This document shows positions 1 through 8,249 of a DNA stretch of 39,744 nt, in pieces; the stretch's first letter is position 1, and every line of letters begins with the position of its first letter. A program made the position numbers and the translations under genes. The stretch is taken from contig CAMHQC010000021.1 of assembly GCA_946187325.1 (NCBI GenBank), positions 1 to 39,744 on the forward strand. Reading direction: 5' to 3'. The stretch comes from an uncultured Clostridia bacterium. GTDB taxonomy: Bacteria > Bacillota > Clostridia > Oscillospirales > Acutalibacteraceae. The notes beneath the pieces are model-generated. The model made no database searches. It saw nothing but the letters and a program-made list of their open reading frames with translations, and was not told where the DNA came from.

Positions 1-1050
<1,050 letters not shown>

Positions 1051-1056
<6 letters not shown>

Positions 1057-1083
1057 CAGAGCAACAATTAAATTGCTGCTCTG
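1051..1083 (-). terminator. Rho-independent terminator of the 199-aa gene
   Basis: A 13-bp stem with one mismatch (CAGAGCAGCAATT / AATTGTTGCTCTG on the minus strand) is followed by six T residues on the minus strand. It begins a few bases after the stop codon at 1090. Confidence 0.85.
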
Positions 1084-1089
1084 CAATAA

Positions 1090-1689
1090 CTAATCATTTG
1101 ATTTATCTGTCATATTGTCCTTTGCGTACTGCCAAATGAACATGTCTATTTCTTTTGCTGTATACTCATGTTGAGCTAATTCATTCACCAACTTATGAAA
1201 CATATCAAAAGCCGTACAAAAACTTCTGTAGTCTTTAACTCCGTTATTTTTAGGAACCGTCGGATTAATTTCGCTGTACTGATTAAAAAAACTACATGAA
1301 AAGCTATCCATTATCGGGTACAATTTCTGATTGCTAAAGCTAAGGAACTTTGAGGCAAATACATATTGATTATTAACGCCATTAACAGGAATATTTGCAA
1401 TAATATCAAATAATTCATACTCTCTTTTTCCGGAAGCGAGTAAACCATCAATCGTTTTGTGACTATCAACAATATGCTGTATGACATAAGGACGATCCAC
1501 GATTCTCATCCGAGTATTGTATAGGGTATCTAATACAATTGTTTTTATCGTAACATTTCTTACATCTCCATTATCTTTATAATCACTAAACAACATTTCT
1601 AGTGTTTCATCCTTAACTTTTTCCTTATGTATAAACACCCCGATATACTTATCTATTAACGCCTTGTTAATTACTTTTAATTCTTTCAT
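1090..1689 (-). CDS. Hypothetical protein, 199 aa, possible DNA-glycosylase-like helical fold
   Basis: I cannot name this protein with confidence. It is soluble, has no signal peptide or membrane segment, and is rich in Lys, Asn and Ile. The central motif FASKFLSFSNQKLYPIMDSF resembles a stretch (SFASKF-x-H-x-NP-x-x-YPIxDS) found in poorly characterised bacterial proteins, some annotated as 8-oxoguanine glycosylase-like. That link is from memory and is weak. The start is ATG 1689 behind a good AAGGAG site. It begins 28 bases after the stop of the LRR protein gene, so it is probably co-transcribed with it, and it ends at its own terminator. Its base composition is clearly more AT-rich than the metabolic genes to the right, which suggests accessory DNA. 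Confidence 0.6.
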   Translation of the reverse strand: MKELKVINKALIDKYIGVFIHKEKVKDETLEMLFSDYKDNGDVRNVTIKTIVLDTLYNTRMRIVDRPYVIQHIVDSHKTIDGLLASGKREYELFDIIANIPVNGVNNQYVFASKFLSFSNQKLYPIMDSFSCSFFNQYSEINPTVPKNNGVKDYRSFCTAFDMFHKLVNELAQHEYTAKEIDMFIWQYAKDNMTDKSND

Positions 1690-1717
1690 ACTGATTCTCC
1701 TTTCATATTCCTGATTA

Positions 1718-4132
1718 TTATTTATTCTTAATTTTTACTCGTTTTGTTTTATTCCAATTACTATACGCCGTCTTGCCATTGGATTTAATCAGCGCACGAA
1801 CTTTGACTGTATATTTGCCTTTCTTGAGCTTCTTTATAGTCTTAGTCACAGATTTATTCGCAGTAAATATTTTGTTTACGGTTTTACCCTTGAAAATATA
1901 CCTTACTTGGAAGCCTGTAGCGTCCTTGACCTTTGTATACTTGACTGAAATCTTTTTCTTTCCCGCGGTAATCTTAACTTTCGGTACACCTAGCTTCAAC
2001 ATAGCAGTTTCCTCACCTTTTGAAATAACCTTATGGCAGACGGTGCAAACCTTTTTACCACTATAACCTTTGGTAAAGTAGGTCGCCGCTTTTTCACTTA
2101 CAAGCTCTATTATATGACCGACTTCATCACAAGACATATTTGTCGGAGTTATATGATTATCTTCTATTGGTATTTCCACAAAACTTCCATCTATCCATCC
2201 ATATTTGACCCCTGTTTCTATATCCTCAAATGAACGCATATATGAGCGCGCATAAGAATAAGCTGTTGAATTTTTATATCCGCAAATAACAGCAGTTAAT
2301 GAAATTGTATATTGGTTATCATTGAAAATACAATTTGGATATTTTATCGTTAATTTTTTAAGATTAGGGCAATCCCATAATGCCTTTGAAGCTATAGACT
2401 TACAACCTGAACCAATTGTAACGGAATTTAGTTTTTTACAATTGCCAAACGCTTCTTTGCCGATGCTTTCGACACTATCTGGTATAGATATACTTGTTAA
2501 TGATGAACAACCATAAAACGCTGAATCCCCAATAGCTGGTAGTCCATTAGTGATTTCTATTTTAGATAAGTTAGTACACCCTGAAAAAGCATACTGACCT
2601 AATGGACTATCACACTTAGGAATTGTTATGCTTTCGAGTGAAGTGCAATTGCTGAAAGCGTAATCCCCTATAGCGTCTACACTTGAAGATATATATACGT
2701 TTTTTAATGATGTACAATCTGTAAAAGCTCCATCGCCTATGAATACGTTACTTTCAAGATTAATCGCCTGAATACTTTTACACCTATAAAAAGCGTTTTC
2801 TGCAATATATGAAACATTATTAGGGATAATCACGTTAATTAAATCCGTACATCCCTCAAAAGCGCTTTCGCCTATGCTGGTAACGGTATTCGGGATTGTT
2901 ACACTACTAAGGTTTGTGCAGCAGGTAAAAGCATAATCCGCTATACTCGTTATGCCGCTTTCAATAACAACTGATTTGATTTCTGAACTATATATACTCC
3001 AAGGAGCAGTTTGATTATAACCTAATTCCATATTTCCATTTCCTGTAATTCTAAGAACTTTGTTGGTGTAATCAAAAAACCACTCGCCGTTGTTGAATGA
3101 TTCGTTATCTATAGCATACTTTAAAACTTTGATTAAAGGATCATTATCACTTGCTATCGAAAGATTGGATTTATAGCCATTATAAAAAGCATAATTAAGG
3201 CTTGTGCAACCTTTAAACGCTTTCCAACCTATATTCGTAACGCTTTGAGGAATTGTTATGCTTGTAAGGCTTGAACAATCAGAGAATGCAGATTGACCTA
3301 TGCTCGTAACACTGTCGGGGATTGTTAAACTTGTAAGATTTGAACAACCACCAAATGCATCATTTGAAATAGAAAATGTCCCTGCTTTTATGTTATAATA
3401 ACCCGATAATGATTCTTTCGCTTTAAATAAATGCTTTCCTATGTAAAGCACATTGTTTTCCCAGTTTGCTTCATTTCGATAATAAGCTGTATCGTCAAAT
3501 CCACTATAATCAATACTAGTAACGTTGTTGGGGATTGTTATGTTTGTAAGATTTGAACAATGAGAGAATGCATTATTACCTATACTTGTTACGCTGTCGG
3601 GGATTACTATACTTGTAAGGCTTGAACAACCGTAGAACGTACTCCCCTCTATACTTGTAACACCATTGGGGATTGTTATGTTTGTAAGATTTGAACAATG
3701 AGAGAATGCAGATTGACCTATGCTCGTAACACTGTCGGGGATTGTCATACTTGTAAGTCTTGAACAATCAGAAAATGCAAATTTGTCTATTTTCGTAACG
3801 CTATTGCCCAGTGTTACACTCTTAAGGCATACACAACTATAAAACGCATAACCGCCTATAGTAATAACACTGTCGGGAATTTCAATACTATAAAGAGCAG
3901 TTCGCCCAAAAAACGCTTTCTCGCCTATATTGGTAACGCTGTAACCGTCAATTGAACTTGGTATTATTACATTTGTTAACGGTCCACTGTATTTTGTTAT
4001 TGTTGCGGTATTACCAGAAACACTATAAGTATAGCCCTCGCTTGTTAATGCTAAAACAGATTCACCACCCAAAACACAAAAAACACTAAGTACCAATATT
4101 GCTGATAAAATAATACTTGTAAACTTCCTCAT
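1718..4132 (-). CDS. Secreted BspA-like leucine-rich-repeat (LRR_5) surface protein
   Basis: The 804-residue product starts with a signal peptide (basic MRK, hydrophobic core, probable cleavage near residue 29 after SVLA). Residues about 35-620 are tandem LRR_5 units of the Treponema/BspA type, with the recurring pattern SVTSIGxxAFxxCSxLTSITIP. Around residues 665-705 there is a CxxC-bearing segment (KKVCTVCHKV), and the last ~85 residues form a Lys-rich fibronectin-III-like domain ending KRVKIKNK. There is no LPxTG sorting motif, dockerin or extra membrane anchor, so it is either released or held by charge. Such proteins in gut Firmicutes are thought to bind surfaces or host proteins; the ligand here is unknown. 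ATG 4132 follows AAGGAG by 8 bases. Repeats at the DNA level (a 43-bp unit at 3530 and 3668) invite copy-number change. Confidence 0.9.
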   Translation of the reverse strand: MRKFTSIILSAILVLSVFCVLGGESVLALTSEGYTYSVSGNTATITKYSGPLTNVIIPSSIDGYSVTNIGEKAFFGRTALYSIEIPDSVITIGGYAFYSCVCLKSVTLGNSVTKIDKFAFSDCSRLTSMTIPDSVTSIGQSAFSHCSNLTNITIPNGVTSIEGSTFYGCSSLTSIVIPDSVTSIGNNAFSHCSNLTNITIPNNVTSIDYSGFDDTAYYRNEANWENNVLYIGKHLFKAKESLSGYYNIKAGTFSISNDAFGGCSNLTSLTIPDSVTSIGQSAFSDCSSLTSITIPQSVTNIGWKAFKGCTSLNYAFYNGYKSNLSIASDNDPLIKVLKYAIDNESFNNGEWFFDYTNKVLRITGNGNMELGYNQTAPWSIYSSEIKSVVIESGITSIADYAFTCCTNLSSVTIPNTVTSIGESAFEGCTDLINVIIPNNVSYIAENAFYRCKSIQAINLESNVFIGDGAFTDCTSLKNVYISSSVDAIGDYAFSNCTSLESITIPKCDSPLGQYAFSGCTNLSKIEITNGLPAIGDSAFYGCSSLTSISIPDSVESIGKEAFGNCKKLNSVTIGSGCKSIASKALWDCPNLKKLTIKYPNCIFNDNQYTISLTAVICGYKNSTAYSYARSYMRSFEDIETGVKYGWIDGSFVEIPIEDNHITPTNMSCDEVGHIIELVSEKAATYFTKGYSGKKVCTVCHKVISKGEETAMLKLGVPKVKITAGKKKISVKYTKVKDATGFQVRYIFKGKTVNKIFTANKSVTKTIKKLKKGKYTVKVRALIKSNGKTAYSNWNKTKRVKIKNK

Positions 4133-4155
4133 TATTATTTCTCCTTATTTAGTAC

Positions 4156-4232
4156 GGAGCTTCGCTCCTACACCTCATCCGACCATTTGCCGATTAATCG
4201 GCAAATGCCCACCTTCTCCTCAAGGAGAAGGC
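4156..4232. repeat. Composite intergenic repeat of three tandem hairpins
   Basis: Three adjacent perfect dyads lie just upstream of the LRR gene: GGAGC-TTC-GCTCC (4156-4168), the 22-base palindrome centred on GATTAATC with arms ATTTGCCG/CGGCAAAT (4185-4206), and CCTTCTCCT-CA-AGGAGAAGG (4212-4231). The last hairpin recurs at 38538-38558 in this window. It looks like a REP-type dispersed element of this genome. Confidence 0.75.
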
Positions 4233-4233
4233 A

Positions 4234-4267
4234 ATTAAAAAAGACGTACAACCGAAGTCATACGCCC
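4234..4267 (-). terminator. Terminator-like hairpin ahead of the LRR gene
   Basis: On the minus strand GGCGTATGA, the loop CTTCGG and TTGTACGTC form a 9-bp stem (with G-U pairs), followed by TTTTTTAATT. It lies about 100 bases upstream of the LRR protein start, in the same direction. It could end upstream transcription or act as an attenuator in the LRR leader. Confidence 0.55.
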
Positions 4268-4291
4268 AAAAAACACATAGCTCCGATTGTC

Positions 4292-4437
4292 GCCAAACAA
4301 TAACACATTATCGCTAATAACCATTAATTAGGGATAGTTAAAATAGAGCATAGCGTTTTTATGTAAAATAAAAACACTACCCCATAAAATAAATGGTTAT
4401 AGCCATATACTTCATATTAATTTGTGTTATTGTTGGC
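4292..4437. repeat. 146-bp inverted-repeat element, MITE-like
   Basis: The ends are GCCAAACAATAACACA (4292-4307) and TGTGTTATTGTTGGC (4423-4437), which are reverse complements apart from one extra A. Shorter complementary blocks continue inwards to a central hairpin GTTTTTAT/ATAAAAAC. It encodes nothing. I see no convincing target-site duplication. It may be a small non-autonomous transposable element or a large structured leader. Confidence 0.55.
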
Positions 4438-4520
4438 ACTTATATTTTACCACACTTCTCTCAAAAATACCCAACAAATATTAAGCGCTATATTTATGCA
4501 AGTTGTACATACATTTAGAA

Positions 4521-4550
4521 AGCGGCTGCAATTGCAACCGCCTTTTTATT
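4521..4550. terminator. Hairpin terminator after the small lipoprotein-like gene
   Basis: GCGGCTGCAATTGCAACCGC folds into a near-perfect stem. The plus-strand tail is CTTTTTATT and the minus-strand tail is TTTCTAAAT. The only gene ending here is the minus-strand one at 4549, so use in that direction is likely, but the structure may work both ways. Confidence 0.6.
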
Positions 4551-4783
4551 AAATCACATTAACTTTTACCGTACCGCTCTTATTAAAGCTCTTAACCCAT
4601 TTAGCCGCGTAGGTGTTTTTATAAACATTCACAGTAAGCGGGTTGTCGAAGCCTAAGCCTCCCCATGTCGTAAAGCTGATTTTACTAACCTTTTTATTAA
4701 AGCTAAAGGTTTTCAGAGCATGAGGTCATTAAACAAGAAGCCGAAATTATAAGTATTAACATTAAACTTAACAACCTTTTCAT
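4549..4783 (-). pseudogene. Small lipoprotein-like gene split by a +1 frameshift at CTT TAG C
   Basis: From ATG 4783, behind a GAGGTG site, the minus strand encodes a 26-codon signal-peptide-like start (MKRLLSLMLILIIS, then a lipobox-like LMTSC) that stops at TAG 4703-4705. In the +1 frame an open stretch continues from 4725 to the stop at 4549: SFNKKVSKISFTTWGGLGFD, then NPLTVNVYKNTYAAKWVKSF and a KVNVI end. A single +1 shift at CTT-T-AGC joins both into a 77-aa secreted protein. Either the gene has decayed by one base, or the shift is programmed as in RF2 (CUU UGA C), or the base is an assembly error. The tail loosely resembles C-termini of LRR surface proteins. I do not recognise the family. 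Confidence 0.55.
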
Positions 4784-4804
4784 AACTACACCTCTTTTCA
4801 AAAA

Positions 4805-4900
4805 TTATGTCTTTAAAATCAGGTTTATAAGTAACGCCGCGGCGACAGTACCGAGAAGTATTGAGCCGAGCATTATATATACAGAAACTTTCTTGTGCAT
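4805..4900 (-). CDS. 31-aa single-pass membrane peptide
   Basis: This short minus-strand ORF encodes MHKKVSVYIMLGSILLGTVA followed by AALLINLILKT: a basic N-terminus, one hydrophobic segment covering residues 7-28, and a short basic tail. A GGAAGG site lies about 11 bases before the ATG. It ends 21 bases before the ATG of the frameshifted lipoprotein-like gene, which has its own ribosome site, so the two look like a small operon. The peptide could be a membrane-inserted small protein or a type I toxin-like peptide. Nothing here decides between these, and the coding call rests only on the reading frame, ribosome site and hydrophobicity. Confidence 0.45.
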   Translation of the reverse strand: MHKKVSVYIMLGSILLGTVAAALLINLILKT

Positions 4901-5249
4901 TACAATCACCGAATCCTTCCAAGCTTTTTCTATAGTAGAGGCTTTTTTATTTTTGGCTTTTTAGAGAAAACTATGCTCAAAACCAAATAAATCGCTCTGG
5001 TGCTTTTTGTCTTTGTATTCACTTCTTACTATAGTAGCGTCGATTTTTCGGGGAAAAGTTTCAAATTTTTCCAAATTTTTTTATTTTCGGAGATATGCAC
5101 AAAGAGTTAGTGATAAAACTGTATGATTTTACTAATAAAGTTTTAATCCCTCTATAAATATAGACGTAACAAATCGCGGTTTTCATACCTATTTTTTTGT
5201 TTTCGTAGATATGCACAAGTATAGCTTGTAAAAATTGTTTATATTGATA
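4901..5249. other. AT-rich intergenic region with two copies of a 27-bp motif
   Basis: No gene is visible. Two copies of a 27-bp unit (T-run, then TTTCGKAGATATGCACAA) sit at 5076-5102 and 5192-5218, exactly 116 bp apart in direct orientation with two mismatches. Shorter CTATAGTAG motifs recur at about 4931 and 5029. They lie upstream of the minus-strand small-protein pair, so they may be its promoter or operator region. Confidence 0.5.
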
Positions 5250-5280
5250 TGAAAGGGCTTCCTTTACAGAAGCCCTTTCA
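5250..5280 (-). terminator. Terminator hairpin of the ABC exporter operon
   Basis: A perfect 12-bp stem, TGAAAGGGCTTC / GAAGCCCTTTCA, with a 7-base loop. It is the first strong hairpin after the operon's stop codon at 5369. The minus-strand tail is AT-rich but has no solid T run, and the plus-strand tail TTGTTTTATG is slightly better, so the direction is an inference from gene order. Confidence 0.55.
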
Positions 5281-5368
5281 TTGTTTTATGTGTTTTTAAT
5301 CCGCCGTTGATGAACCTATGATAAATACAAAACTTTTCCATAGGCGGCTTTGGCAACGGGGCTCCCCG

Positions 5369-6184
5369 TCAACTTCCTGCGCTTTCGTAGGCGCTGACGC
5401 CTTTATTCCATACAAATATACCGAGCACCATTAATACCGCCGACATCAAAACCGTACCGCCGATATTAAACCACGGATTCCCTCCCGTTATAAAGTAGCT
5501 TGCGGGGAAGAACGCCGTAAACGCGAACGGCACGATATAGGTAATAACCGTCCTTACAAGGCGGTTGTAAATCGTAGTCGGATATTTAGCGAAGTCGTTT
5601 ATCATATAAAACATATAAGTTATATTACCGCTCCGCTTAGTCCAGAACGCTATCGCCGAGGTAATCAGCTTAACGCCCGTGTAGATAAATGTCGCGAAGA
5701 ATATCGAAACTATAAACAGAATCACGTTTATAAAATTGATATTTACGCCGATTCTCGGAATGCTGTAGCCGAGGAGCATTATACCGACAACCAGCTCGCC
5801 GAACGCGTCAACCTGGAATTTTTCGACAGTAACCGCGAACAGCGTGCTTACGGGACGGGTAAGGTACTTGTCAAAATCGCCCTTGCGGATAATAAAATGA
5901 CCTATTGCCCATAAGTTGTCAAAAAACAGGTGGTCAATCGCTTTCGGCAATAAGGCGAAGCCGTAGATAAATATGATCTGCTCGAAGGAATAGCCCTCCA
6001 GGCTCGGTATCCTCGCGAAAATAACGGATAGGAAAAAGATATTAATCGCCTGGGTCAAAAGCATTCCGATAGCACCCGTCAGAAAATCTATCTTATACTC
6101 CATAAGCTTCTTTAAATCCTGCTTTATAAAAATGCGGTGGAGCTTAAACATACGGTGGATTTTACGTAATAAATTCATACTCAA
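5369..6184 (-). CDS. ABC-2 type exporter permease (DUF990 family), second subunit
   Basis: The 271-residue integral membrane protein has about six hydrophobic segments and a basic N-terminal cytoplasmic stretch (LLRKIHRMFKLHRIF). The pattern, including the conserved RKGDFDKYLTRPVS loop, fits the COG3694/DUF990 permeases that pair with a second permease and a COG4586 ATPase. Its ATG overlaps the stop of the preceding permease by 4 bases (ATGA), so translation is coupled. A second ATG three codons in (6178) is also possible. Such three-gene exporters are widespread in Firmicutes, but their substrate is generally unknown. The protein acts in the cytoplasmic membrane. Confidence 0.88.
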   Translation of the reverse strand: MSMNLLRKIHRMFKLHRIFIKQDLKKLMEYKIDFLTGAIGMLLTQAINIFFLSVIFARIPSLEGYSFEQIIFIYGFALLPKAIDHLFFDNLWAIGHFIIRKGDFDKYLTRPVSTLFAVTVEKFQVDAFGELVVGIMLLGYSIPRIGVNINFINVILFIVSIFFATFIYTGVKLITSAIAFWTKRSGNITYMFYMINDFAKYPTTIYNRLVRTVITYIVPFAFTAFFPASYFITGGNPWFNIGGTVLMSAVLMVLGIFVWNKGVSAYESAGS

Positions 6185-6999
6185 CCCCCCTGTACGCTCA
6201 TACGCTTAACGCAGGCATTCCAGATAATCTGCTGTAATATTATAAAGAATATCAGCCAGAAAATCTGCAGCGCGAAGCTGTAGATTATAGTCGGTACGTC
6301 AAACATCCCGACATACATCATAACGGGGATGTAGGTCTGCGACGCGAACGGAAGTAAATTCAGCGTTACCGCTACCGCGGGAGGTAAAAACGCCAGAGGG
6401 ATTACTCCGCCCGATAAAAAGCCGACAATACAGTCTTTAAGGAAATTCGCTCCCCAAAGATTTTTAAGTATAAACGCGGAATAACCGTAGCATACGTTAA
6501 AGTAAAACGTGATCAAGTACGCGAGAATAAGGCTGAAAAGATAGAGAATAAAGTTCAATATATTAAAGCCGATTACTCCCGTAACCGCGAATTTATAAAC
6601 CTCAACGCCGAGCATCATCGGTACGAATATCAGCGTTATCGTTATAAGCCTTTCGCCGAGCTCCTGGAAAAGAAAGGCTAAATCAAAGCGGATAGGCTTA
6701 ATCATACGCATAGCTATATTTCCGTCACGGATTTCCTCGCCTACGGCGTAAGAGCCGTCGGAGTAAGCGATTACCGAGGTTAAGAAGCTGATAAAAATAT
6801 AAACCACCATATCCGTTTCGGAAAAGCCCGCGAAGGTCTTTTCTCCGCCCGAGGTAAAAACCGCGTGCCAGAGAAAGTAGTTAATAAAGCACCTTAGTAT
6901 ATCGCCGAGGATAAAGAAGAAAAAGTTTATACGGTACTGCGCCGCGAGTAATACTCCCGCGTGGGTAAACGGTCTGTAGATTTTAAACACCTTACGCAT
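6181..6999 (-). CDS. ABC-2 type exporter permease (COG4587-like), first subunit
   Basis: This 272-residue membrane protein has about six transmembrane segments. It carries the paired-permease loop EEIRDGNIAMRMIKPIRFDL, which parallels RKGDFDKYLTRPVS in the next gene and supports a heterodimeric channel. Its start codon lies inside the 3' end of the ATPase gene (8-base overlap), and its stop overlaps the next start. The three genes therefore form one tightly coupled operon. The substrate cannot be inferred from the sequence. Confidence 0.88.
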   Translation of the reverse strand: MRKVFKIYRPFTHAGVLLAAQYRINFFFFILGDILRCFINYFLWHAVFTSGGEKTFAGFSETDMVVYIFISFLTSVIAYSDGSYAVGEEIRDGNIAMRMIKPIRFDLAFLFQELGERLITITLIFVPMMLGVEVYKFAVTGVIGFNILNFILYLFSLILAYLITFYFNVCYGYSAFILKNLWGANFLKDCIVGFLSGGVIPLAFLPPAVAVTLNLLPFASQTYIPVMMYVGMFDVPTIIYSFALQIFWLIFFIILQQIIWNACVKRMSVQGG

Positions 7000-8005
7000 C
7001 GAGGCTCACCTCGCTGCGGTAGATACCCTTAATAATCTCCTCGATATCGGCGTCCGTAACGTTAATATCCTTAACGTGGGTTTTGGAGAGGGTGTAGTTT
7101 AGCATTTTTTCAACGCTTACCATATCGCTGTTAAAGCGTACCGTCACCGAAACGCCGTTGTTCTCGACCGAAAGGTCATCCTCGTTAAGCAAAAATTCAT
7201 TTTTATAGTCGAGATCATTTATCGACTCGGCGTTCTCGGGCACAAAATTCAGCTCTCTCGCCTGTCCGAAACGCCTCTTTAAATCGGAAACCTCGCCGTC
7301 AAAAACCTTCAATCCCTTATCTATCATAACGATTCGGTTGCACAGGTTTTCCACATCCTGGAGGTCGTGAGTAGTCAGGATCACGGTAGTGTTTTCCTCC
7401 TCGTTAATCGCCTTAATCGCCTTACGGATATTGTCCTTGACTACAACGTCAAGCCCGATTGTAGGCTCGTCAAGGAACAGCACCTTAGGGCTGTGCAGAA
7501 GCGACGCGGCGATATCGGCGCGCATACGCTGACCGAGCGACAGCGTTCTTACGGGGCTTGTTATAAAGTCCTCGAGCTCGAGCGCCTCGTTTAAAAAAGC
7601 CATTCGTTTTTTATAGTTCTCGTCGTCCACCTCGTAGATTTCTTTAAGCACGGTATAGGTTTCTCTCAGCGCTAAATCCCACCAAAGCTGGGTTCGCTGG
7701 CCGAATACAACGCCTATTTCCTTTACGTAGTTTTTACGGTTTTTATAGGGGATTTGACCGTTTATCTCGCACTTGCCCGAGGTCGGGGTTAAAATGCCCG
7801 TAAGCATTTTGATTACTGTGCTTTTTCCCGCACCGTTAGGGCCGATAAAGCCGAGAATCTCGCCCTTGGGAACGTGGAAGGAAATATCGTTTACTGCTGT
7901 GATAATCTCGTTTTTCGGCTTAAAGAAGGATTTTATACTTCCCTTTAAGCCCGGGTCCTTGATAGTTTTTTTGAACTCTTTTTTTAAGTTCTCAACATAA
8001 ATCAA
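6992..8005 (-). CDS. ABC exporter ATP-binding protein (COG4586-like)
   Basis: The ATPase drives the two permeases encoded just downstream. Visible motifs are Walker A GPNGAGKST, the Q-loop in VVFGQRTQLWW, the signature LSLGQRMRADIAASLL, Walker B VLFLDEPTIGLD and the H-loop TTHD. A C-terminal extension of about 100 residues follows the nucleotide-binding domain, as is usual in this subfamily. I chose TTG 8005 as start because AAGGAG at 8015-8020 is then 9 bases away. ATG 8014 directly touches that site, and the upstream TTG 8047 has no ribosome site. The gene lies 3' of an inverted repeat (8042-8066) that could be an operator. Confidence 0.93.
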   Translation of the reverse strand: MIYVENLKKEFKKTIKDPGLKGSIKSFFKPKNEIITAVNDISFHVPKGEILGFIGPNGAGKSTVIKMLTGILTPTSGKCEINGQIPYKNRKNYVKEIGVVFGQRTQLWWDLALRETYTVLKEIYEVDDENYKKRMAFLNEALELEDFITSPVRTLSLGQRMRADIAASLLHSPKVLFLDEPTIGLDVVVKDNIRKAIKAINEEENTTVILTTHDLQDVENLCNRIVMIDKGLKVFDGEVSDLKRRFGQARELNFVPENAESINDLDYKNEFLLNEDDLSVENNGVSVTVRFNSDMVSVEKMLNYTLSKTHVKDINVTDADIEEIIKGIYRSEVSLDA

Positions 8006-8041
8006 ATTCTTCATCTCCTTTGTAGATAGTTTAGTTGAAGA

Positions 8042-8066
8042 TGACAAGTAGACACGAACCTTGTCA
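8042..8066. promoter_or_regulatory. Operator-like inverted repeat before the ABC exporter
   Basis: TGACAAG (8042-8048) and CTTGTCA (8060-8066) are perfect inverted arms separated by 11 bases, 37 bases upstream of the chosen start. No regulator gene is adjacent. Function as a repressor site is inference. Confidence 0.45.
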
Positions 8067-8127
8067 CACAGCTCGCTCTAACGTTGAGCATTTTGAGCAT
8101 AACATAATACGGCAAACTTTTCAAGAC

Positions 8128-8157
8128 AAAAAGCGGACTTCCTTTCGGAAATCCGCT
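8128..8157 (-). terminator. Terminator of the malQ-glgP operon
   Basis: The minus strand reads AGCGGATTTCC, a short loop, GGAAGTCCGCT and then TTTTTG. It begins about 90 bases after the glgP stop codon. Confidence 0.85.
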
Positions 8158-8249
8158 AATTATTTTATGAATTTTTGCTCCGCCGTTTATTTAGTTTCAG
8201 TTTTACCGAGAACTTTTAAACAGACGGCTATAATTGCAGGGTTGCCCGC

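Noticed and set aside
3500..3780. Regular DNA repeats that might suggest a CRISPR array
   Set aside because: They are in-frame codons of LRR_5 units with a period of 69 or multiples, translated continuously in a secreted protein.
4713..4922. A 69-codon minus-strand open frame beginning MEGFGDCNAQ
   Set aside because: It overlaps the 31-aa and lipoprotein-like frames, which have ribosome sites and sensible hydrophobic patterns, while this frame has neither.
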